Origin: Verrucomicrobiota bacterium
GTDB lineage: Bacteria; Verrucomicrobiota; Verrucomicrobiia; Opitutales; UBA953
Length of the DNA stretch: 18,438 nt
Direction of reading: 5' to 3'
Assembly: GCA_009924965.1 (NCBI GenBank)
Contig: RFQN01000006.1
Coordinates: forward strand, 1 to 18,438
Positions 14,585-18,438 of this stretch are shown in pieces. A model generated the notes under the pieces. It saw only the letters and a program-made list of their open reading frames with translations. It was not told the DNA's origin and ran no database searches. Within the stretch, counting starts at the first letter, position 1. Each line of letters opens with the position of its first letter. Made by a program: the position numbers and the translations under genes.

Positions 14585-14902
14585 TTAGGCCTTCGGCGCC
14601 GGGGCGTCGGGGCAGTTGGGGCACTTCTTCTCGCCGTCCTTCTTGGCCGGGGCGTCTTCCGCGGTGACGAGGGCCTTGGGGGCCGGAGCGTCGGGGCAGT
14701 TAGGGCACTTCTTTTCGCCATCCTTCTTCGCCGGAGCTTCTTCGGAGACGATCAGAGCCTTCGGCGCCGGGGCGTCAGGGCAGTTAGGGCACTTCTTCTC
14801 GCCGTCCTTCTTGGCCGGGGCTTCTTCGGCGAAGGAGACGACTGCAGCCAGGGCGAGGACGCTGGCGGAGGTGAGGAGGAGCTTGAGGAACTTGTTGTTC
14901 AT
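14585..14902 (-). CDS. Small secreted protein of three Cys-rich CPNCPDAP repeats, 105 aa
   Basis: I do not recognise this family. After a strong Sec signal peptide (MNNKFLKLLL...AAVVSFA, residues 1-25) the whole mature protein is three near-identical 28-residue units (26-53, 54-81, 82-105). Each unit reads E[ED]APAKKDGEKKCPNCPD followed by APAPKAL and three variable residues; the last unit stops at PKA. Each holds one CPNC pair, so there are six cysteines in all, separated by charged, Pro/Ala-rich linkers. CxxC pairs of this kind may bind metal, be redox-active or form disulfides in the periplasm; none of this is proven. The repeats differ at synonymous third positions in the DNA, which argues that the protein sequence is selected. 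It lies 69 bases after the BtuF-like gene on the same strand, has a candidate promoter of its own, and ends at the bidirectional terminator. No Shine-Dalgarno is seen. Confidence 0.85.
   Translation of the reverse strand: MNNKFLKLLLTSASVLALAAVVSFAEEAPAKKDGEKKCPNCPDAPAPKALIVSEEAPAKKDGEKKCPNCPDAPAPKALVTAEDAPAKKDGEKKCPNCPDAPAPKA
14588..14827 (-). repeat. Three tandem 84-base coding repeats
   Basis: Units lie at 14744-14827, 14660-14743 and 14588-14659 (the last is 72 bases, truncated at the stop). They encode the CPNCPDAP modules. Identity is high but not complete, with most differences silent (for example GTTGGGG against GTTAGGG around the asparagine/cysteine codons). They are adjacent with no spacers, so this is an intragenic tandem repeat rather than a CRISPR-like array. 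Confidence 0.92.
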
Positions 14903-14912
14903 AGGAGGGACT

Positions 14913-14943
14913 TACATACTGGGCGGAACGGACCTGCTGTCAA
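14913..14943 (-). promoter_or_regulatory. Candidate promoter of the CPNCPD-repeat gene
   Basis: On the minus strand a perfect TTGACA (14938-14943) is followed after 18-19 bases by TATG-containing -10 candidates (GTATGT 14914-14919 or TATGTA 14913-14918). The predicted start would be only about 4-6 bases before the ATG at 14902, so the message would be almost leaderless. The -35 is convincing and the -10 is weak. Confidence 0.42.
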
Positions 14944-14971
14944 TGGTCGCACGGACAATAATCCCCCTAGT

Positions 14972-15772
14972 TTAATCGAGCTTGGCGCGGGTTAGCCGCA
15001 GTTGCTCCGCGGCGTGGATCAGGCCTGTCCCCGGGAGCCAATCACTCCCGCTGCTGGCGCCAAAAACCTTGCCTTCTTTGACGCATTTAAGTTCCTTTAA
15101 TACAATGACTTCCGACATTTCTTTCTGGTGCTTCTGGGAGGGGGTAATCGGGGTGTTTTCCGGCTTGGAGTCTAGCCATAAGACCGCATCGGGGTTGGCG
15201 CTCACGATGGTCTCCCAATCGAGTTTGCTCCAGGTGCCTGTGCTCAATGGGGACTTAAAGCCTGCCTGCTTGAGCGCTAAGGCGGTGTAGGCCTCGGGTC
15301 CGGCCATCATGCCATCCCAGATGACCAAGAGGGTCTTGTCGCGCGCCGCGCCGCGGCCGGCGAGTGGCGTCTGCAAGGTTTGGGCGGCCGCAGTTTGCCC
15401 TGTGGCCTGCCCGAGGAGTTCGAGGTCTTGCCTGACCGACTCCGGGCCTTCCGCGCTGAGCACGACGACTTTCAAGCCCGCGCGCGTGCAGCGTTCCGCC
15501 CAGAGGGGATTCGCCATGCGCGGCAAGACCACGAGGTCGGGCTTGGCCAAGCGCAGCGTCTCGAGGTCCGGGTTAAAGGCGTCGCAGGTGCGGGCCGCGG
15601 TATGCGAAGGTGGCAGCGGGCACCAGCGCGTGGCCGCGACAATCCGTTCGCGGCAGCCCAAGTCTAGCAAGGTCTGCGTCGCGCCTGGGCTGTAACTGGC
15701 GATGCGTTGCGGGCCTTCCGCGCCGAGGAGCGTCGCGCACAGTCCGAAGCACAACCACAGGAACCAGCGCAT
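14972..15772 (-). CDS. BtuF/FecB-like periplasmic substrate-binding protein, 266 aa
   Basis: This is a type III (helical-backbone, TroA/BtuF-like) binding protein of ABC importers, the class that binds cobalamin, haem or ferric siderophores. It has a signal peptide (MRWFLWLCFGLCATLLGA). The first lobe begins RIASYSPGATQTLLDLG and continues through RERIVAATRWC and the hallmark LETLRLAKPDLVVLP. A long connecting helix (SVRQDLELLGQATGQTAAAQ) leads to the second lobe, with LLVIWDGMMAGPEAYTALALKQAGF, IVSANPDAVLWL and an end region VKEGKVFGASSGSDWLPGTGLIHAAEQL. No permease or ATPase gene adjoins it, so the ligand is unknown; cobalamin is one candidate. Its ATG shares one base with the pdxA stop (TGATG), so it is translated as part of the lpxA-pdxA operon. 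The 3' half has lower GC and less biased codons than its neighbours. Confidence 0.85.
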   Translation of the reverse strand: MRWFLWLCFGLCATLLGAEGPQRIASYSPGATQTLLDLGCRERIVAATRWCPLPPSHTAARTCDAFNPDLETLRLAKPDLVVLPRMANPLWAERCTRAGLKVVVLSAEGPESVRQDLELLGQATGQTAAAQTLQTPLAGRGAARDKTLLVIWDGMMAGPEAYTALALKQAGFKSPLSTGTWSKLDWETIVSANPDAVLWLDSKPENTPITPSQKHQKEMSEVIVLKELKCVKEGKVFGASSGSDWLPGTGLIHAAEQLRLTRAKLD

Positions 15773-16674
15773 CAGGCGGAAAGCGCGCGGGCGAGCCGCA
15801 CGGCGGCGTCGAAGCTACCGCGGTCCGCGCGGCCTTTCCCCGCCAAGCCATACGCGGTGCCGTGGTCGGGGCTGGTGCGGACGTGCCGCAGGCCCAGCGA
15901 GAGGTTGGCGGAGGTGCTGAAGTCGACGGTCTTCAGCGGCGCGAGGCCTTGGTCGTGGTAGATCGCCGCGACGGCGTCGAACTCGCCTTGCAGGTGGCGA
16001 TGGAAGACGGTGTCGCCGGGGAGCGGGCCGCTGACGTCGTGGCCTTCCGACCGCAGGCTTTCCACGGCGGGCAGGATGACCGCGTCGTCTTCCTTCCCGA
16101 GCAGGCCGCCTTCGCCCGCGTGCGGGTTCACGCCGCAGACGGCGATGCGCGGCCGGGCGTCGCCGAGTTTCTGGCGCAGCGCGATCAGGGCGAGGACCGT
16201 GCGTCGGATGTCCGCACCCGTGAGCGTCGTGGCGACGTCGCGCAAGGGGATGTGCCAGGTGACGAGTCCGACCGTGAGCCGTCCGCCTGCGAACGCCATC
16301 ACGGGCTCGCCGCCCCAGCGGTGCGCGAAGAATTCCGTCTGTCCGGGGAAGGTGTAGCCGACGTCGGCGAGGCCTTTCTTGTGGATGGGGCCGGTGACGA
16401 CGCCACCGAAGCGGCCGCCGGTCGTGCCGCGTGCCGCGAGTTCCATCGCTTCGAGCGCGACGAGTTGGCCGGTTTCGTCCGGTTGTCCCGCGCGGGCTGC
16501 GTACTCCGCCGGGCCGACGGCTTGGCCTTGGCCCAGGCGAGCGATCCACTTCGCCGGGCCGATCGGCACGACGCTCGCCGCGAGCTCGGGGTGCGCGCCC
16601 AACCAAGCCTCGATGAGTTCGGGGCCCACGCCGGCGGGGTCGCCGCAGGTCAGCGCTAACGGCAAGGGGTTCAT
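15772..16674 (-). CDS. pdxA: 4-hydroxythreonine-4-phosphate dehydrogenase PdxA, 300 aa
   Basis: This enzyme oxidises 4-phosphohydroxy-L-threonine with NAD(P)+ in the DXP-dependent pyridoxal phosphate pathway. The start ATG at 16674 gives MNPLPLALTCGDPAGVGPEL, the standard PdxA beginning; the longer open frame to 16893 is out of keeping with the family. The three metal-binding histidines are in WHIPL (H141), VNPHAGEGG (H185) and IYHDQGLAPLK (H240), spaced like those of E. coli PdxA. VTGPIHK and FPGQTEFFAHR are also present. At 300 residues it is slightly shorter than E. coli PdxA (329). ATG and the lpxA stop overlap as ATGA, and its own stop overlaps the start of the BtuF-like gene. No other pyridoxine genes are in the window. 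Confidence 0.95.
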   Translation of the reverse strand: MNPLPLALTCGDPAGVGPELIEAWLGAHPELAASVVPIGPAKWIARLGQGQAVGPAEYAARAGQPDETGQLVALEAMELAARGTTGGRFGGVVTGPIHKKGLADVGYTFPGQTEFFAHRWGGEPVMAFAGGRLTVGLVTWHIPLRDVATTLTGADIRRTVLALIALRQKLGDARPRIAVCGVNPHAGEGGLLGKEDDAVILPAVESLRSEGHDVSGPLPGDTVFHRHLQGEFDAVAAIYHDQGLAPLKTVDFSTSANLSLGLRHVRTSPDHGTAYGLAGKGRADRGSFDAAVRLARALSA

Positions 16675-17450
16675 GCGGGCTGGATGAAGCGGCCGCGCTT
16701 GCCGCCGAGGAAGAAGTTCAGGAAGGCCACTGCCTCCGCGGTGCGGTACGCGCCGCTGGCGAGGCCGGTTTGCGCGAGCGCGGCGCAGTTGCCGCCCGGC
16801 GCATAGACGAGGTGGTAGGCCTGCTTCAGTTCGGCCACGGTCTCCAACGGTAGGCCGCGGCGGCGGAGGCCGATGAGGTTGAGCCCCGCGCAATCGTTGC
16901 GGCCGTAAGCCAAGGCGTTCGGCGGCACGTCCTCGGTGATGACGGCGTTGCCCGAGGTCAGCGAACCGCCACCGATGCGGCAGAACTGGTGCACCGCGAC
17001 GCCGCCGCTAATGAAGGCGCGGTCGCCGACGTGCACGTGCCCGCCGAGCATGGAGCCGTTGGCGAGGATGACGTGGTCGCCGAGCACGCAGTCGTGCGCG
17101 ACGTGGGCGCCCGCCATGAGCAGGCCGTCCGTCCCGATGACCGTGTCGACGCCGGCTTTGGTGGCCCGGTGCACGGTGACGTGCTCGCGGAGGACGGTGC
17201 GGTCGCCGATGCGCACGCCCGAGGCGATGCTGCGGTCAAACGAGAGGTCCTGCGGGTCGCCTCCGATGACGGCGAAATGGTCCACGCGGACCTGCGCCCC
17301 GAGCACGGCGCGGGCCTTCACGATGGCGTGCGCGGCGACGACGCAGCCGGCCCCAAGCTGGGCGCCAGCCTCGATGACCGCGAACGGCCCGACCTCCACG
17401 TCGGCGGCGAGTTGGGCGGTGGCATGGACTTGGGCGCTGGGGTGAATCAC
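16671..17450 (-). CDS. lpxA: Acyl-ACP--UDP-N-acetylglucosamine O-acyltransferase LpxA, 259 aa
   Basis: This enzyme performs the first step of lipid A synthesis, moving a 3-hydroxyacyl chain from ACP to UDP-GlcNAc in the cytoplasm. I place the start at the GTG at 17450 (VIHPSAQVHATAQLAADVEV), because it aligns with the start of known LpxA and forms a GTGA overlap with the stop of the gene upstream; the open frame continues to 17834 without a family-like sequence. The left-handed beta-helix hexapeptides are obvious (IGPF-type VGPFAVIEAGAQLGAG, VRIGDRTVLREHVTVHR). The catalytic histidine is H119 in GAHVAHDCVLGDHVILAN, with H116 beside it. VHQFCRIGG and the C-terminal helical part LIGLRRRGLPLETVAELKQAY complete the match. 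Length is normal (E. coli 262). lpxC/fabZ/lpxD are not beside it; instead it is coupled to pdxA. Confidence 0.95.
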   Translation of the reverse strand: MIHPSAQVHATAQLAADVEVGPFAVIEAGAQLGAGCVVAAHAIVKARAVLGAQVRVDHFAVIGGDPQDLSFDRSIASGVRIGDRTVLREHVTVHRATKAGVDTVIGTDGLLMAGAHVAHDCVLGDHVILANGSMLGGHVHVGDRAFISGGVAVHQFCRIGGGSLTSGNAVITEDVPPNALAYGRNDCAGLNLIGLRRRGLPLETVAELKQAYHLVYAPGGNCAALAQTGLASGAYRTAEAVAFLNFFLGGKRGRFIQPA

Positions 17451-18058
17451 CGGGAGGAAGAGGAGGAGCCACCGAAGAGCTCGAGCTGGGTGGTGCGTAC
17501 CATATCGTAGACGCGGAGCAGGCGAAGCAAGGCCAAGGTCGCCGACTCCCGCGGGGTCGCGGTCTCCGCATGCTGTACGAGGTTTTCGACGATGGTGCGG
17601 ATGGAGATGACGTGGTCGACGCCGGCTTCCTTGAGGAGGCGGATGCTTTCCGAGCGCGCCGGCTCCTGGGACGGGAGCCCGGGGAGAATGAGGATCTTGG
17701 CGGCCGGGGCGGCCTCGTCCGCCGGCAGTTGGCCCCAGGCTTCCTTCGCCGCTTCGCACGCCTCCTTGCGGATGAAGTCGAGGAAGTCGCCGCGACGGAT
17801 GGTCGTCGGGGTCACGGCTTTTTGGCCGTGCCAATCGCGCACCAAGGCCACGCCGCCGCCGAGGCCGGCCAAGTCGGAGCCGAATAGCTGGAAGGACCTT
17901 TCCGCCGCGGGTGTGGCGTGCGGGTTGTGGAAATGGATCTCCCCGTCGCCCTCGGGCCGCTTCTTTTTCCCGCCGACGGGGGCTTTGCGTGATTGGCGTA
18001 CGTAGAAGCCGTTCACCTCGAAGAACTCGCGGACCAGACTGTCGTCGAAACCCGCCAT
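17447..18058 (-). CDS. Conserved-looking protein of unknown function upstream of lpxA, 203 aa
   Basis: I do not recognise a characterised family. The start was set at the ATG at 18058 (MAGFDDSLVREFFEVNGFYV); an upstream TTG at 18094 would add twelve residues. There is no signal peptide or membrane helix, so it is probably cytoplasmic. Seen features are an N-terminal helix ending in NGFYVRQSRK, a basic loop (GGKKKRPEG), a short strand EIHFHNPHATP, ALVRDWHGQKAVTP, a helix-rich middle, a strand KILILPGLP and a C-terminal helix ending in a Ser-rich tail (GGSSSSSR). The layout 'helix, NGF-x-V, K/R, strand with NP' is reminiscent of restriction-endonuclease-like folds, but the catalytic acidic and lysine residues cannot be assigned, so this is only a weak idea. 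It is coupled to lpxA by a four-base GTGA overlap and follows rsmI by 48 bases. Confidence 0.75.
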   Translation of the reverse strand: MAGFDDSLVREFFEVNGFYVRQSRKAPVGGKKKRPEGDGEIHFHNPHATPAAERSFQLFGSDLAGLGGGVALVRDWHGQKAVTPTTIRRGDFLDFIRKEACEAAKEAWGQLPADEAAPAAKILILPGLPSQEPARSESIRLLKEAGVDHVISIRTIVENLVQHAETATPRESATLALLRLLRVYDMVRTTQLELFGGSSSSSR

Positions 18059-18106
18059 GCCGCTAGGATGCAGCCGGAAGGCTAGGCAGGTCAACCCGCT
18101 ATGCGG

Positions 18107-18438
18107 TCAGAGCGTGAAGCCCGCCGGCGCGATCGCTACGGTGAATTCCCCTTTGAGCGAGCCCGCCTTCAAGGCCGGGACCAGCTCGCCGAGCGGCGCC
18201 GTGCGGATCGTCTCGTGCAGCTTCGTCAGTTCCCGGCCGATGCAGACCACGCGCTCCGGCCCGAGGATTTCGAGCATCTCGTCGGCGAAGTCGCCGATGC
18301 GGTGGCAGGATTCATGCAGCACGATGGTCTCGTCGGCGGCCTTGGCGCCTTCCAGGAAACGGCGCCGGGCAGCGGTCTTGGGCGCGAGGAAGCCGACGAA
18401 GACGGCCACCATCGGGACGCCCATGCGCTCGGTGGCCG
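18107..18438 (-). CDS. rsmI: 16S rRNA (cytidine1402-2'-O)-methyltransferase RsmI (partial, C-terminal ~110 residues)
   Basis: This enzyme 2'-O-methylates C1402 in the decoding centre of 16S rRNA. Only the C-terminal part is present; the start lies beyond the right edge. The visible pattern is that of RsmI: VFVGFLAPKTAARRRFLE (equivalent to 'FxGFLPxKxxxRxxxL'), then TIVLHESCHRIGDFADEMLEILG (equivalent to 'Y-E-S-P-H-R-[IL]', with Cys in place of Pro), RVVCIGRELTKLHE, and the end GSLKGEFTVAIAP (equivalent to 'xKGExxxxV'). It ends in TGA at 18107. It is upstream of, and in the same direction as, the unknown gene and lpxA, and is probably the leading visible gene of that operon. Confidence 0.92.
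   Translation of the reverse strand, partial: ATERMGVPMVAVFVGFLAPKTAARRRFLEGAKAADETIVLHESCHRIGDFADEMLEILGPERVVCIGRELTKLHETIRTAPLGELVPALKAGSLKGEFTVAIAPAGFTL

Noticed and set aside
14588..14827. CRISPR-like or non-coding repeat array
   Set aside because: The units are 84 bases, directly adjacent and in frame, and code for a conserved peptide after a signal sequence; there are no spacers.
16675..16893. Extension of pdxA upstream of 16674
   Set aside because: The added residues are Arg/Pro-rich shadow of lpxA in another frame, and the family start MNPLPLALTCGDPAG fits the ATG at 16674.
17451..17834. Extension of lpxA upstream of 17450
   Set aside because: The extra sequence overlaps the unknown gene in another frame and has no beta-helix pattern; the GTG at 17450 gives the normal LpxA length.

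Overview
The window is GC-rich bacterial chromosome (roughly two thirds G+C by eye), densely packed, with 17 protein genes of which 15 lie on the minus strand. No tRNA, rRNA, CRISPR array or insertion sequence is visible. The gene content points to a diderm member of the PVC superphylum, most likely Verrucomicrobiota (Opitutae-like). The evidence is lipid A and LPS genes (lpxA, an lptE-like lipoprotein), a very long GreA-type protein of a kind also known from Chlamydiae, an ArsR-methyltransferase fusion, a large periplasmic TPR protein beside an ExbB-type channel gene, and a general lack of Shine-Dalgarno motifs before the starts. The taxon is an inference; only a phylogeny would settle it.

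Layout from left to right. (1) 1-4930, minus: a secreted 1105-residue TPR protein, a secreted 342-residue helical-repeat protein and the first 173 residues of a MotA/TolQ/ExbB channel. This looks like one operon feeding a proton-driven envelope machine that continues off the left edge. (2) 5074-6012, minus: an ArsR-type regulator fused to a SAM methyltransferase. (3) 6099-8063, minus: the GreA fusion protein, closed by a strong intrinsic terminator. (4) 8165-9298, plus: rlmN, whose stop codon overlaps that of the convergent rpe. (5) 9295-13878, minus: rpmF-plsX-fabH-TPR/BamD-like-lptE-rpe. This operon has overlapping or nearly touching genes and couples a ribosomal protein, phospholipid and fatty-acid initiation, and outer-membrane assembly. 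(6) 13981-14529, plus: a small HAD phosphatase ending at a bidirectional terminator. (7) 14585-18438, minus: rsmI (partial), an unknown gene, lpxA, pdxA, a BtuF-like binding protein and a small secreted protein made of three Cys-rich repeats.

The shared theme is cell-envelope construction: lipid A (lpxA), LPS export (lptE), fatty acid and phospholipid supply (fabH, plsX), TPR scaffolds and ExbB energisation. These are mixed with translation accuracy genes (rlmN, rsmI, rpmF, the GreA protein) and cofactor or central metabolism (pdxA, rpe). The least explained items are the CPNCPD-repeat protein (14585-14902), the N-terminal ~490 residues of the GreA fusion, the TPR/TPR/ExbB module and the unknown gene at 17447-18058. 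Many long open frames lie antisense to real genes (for example 869-5230 plus); these are codon-bias shadows and were not annotated.
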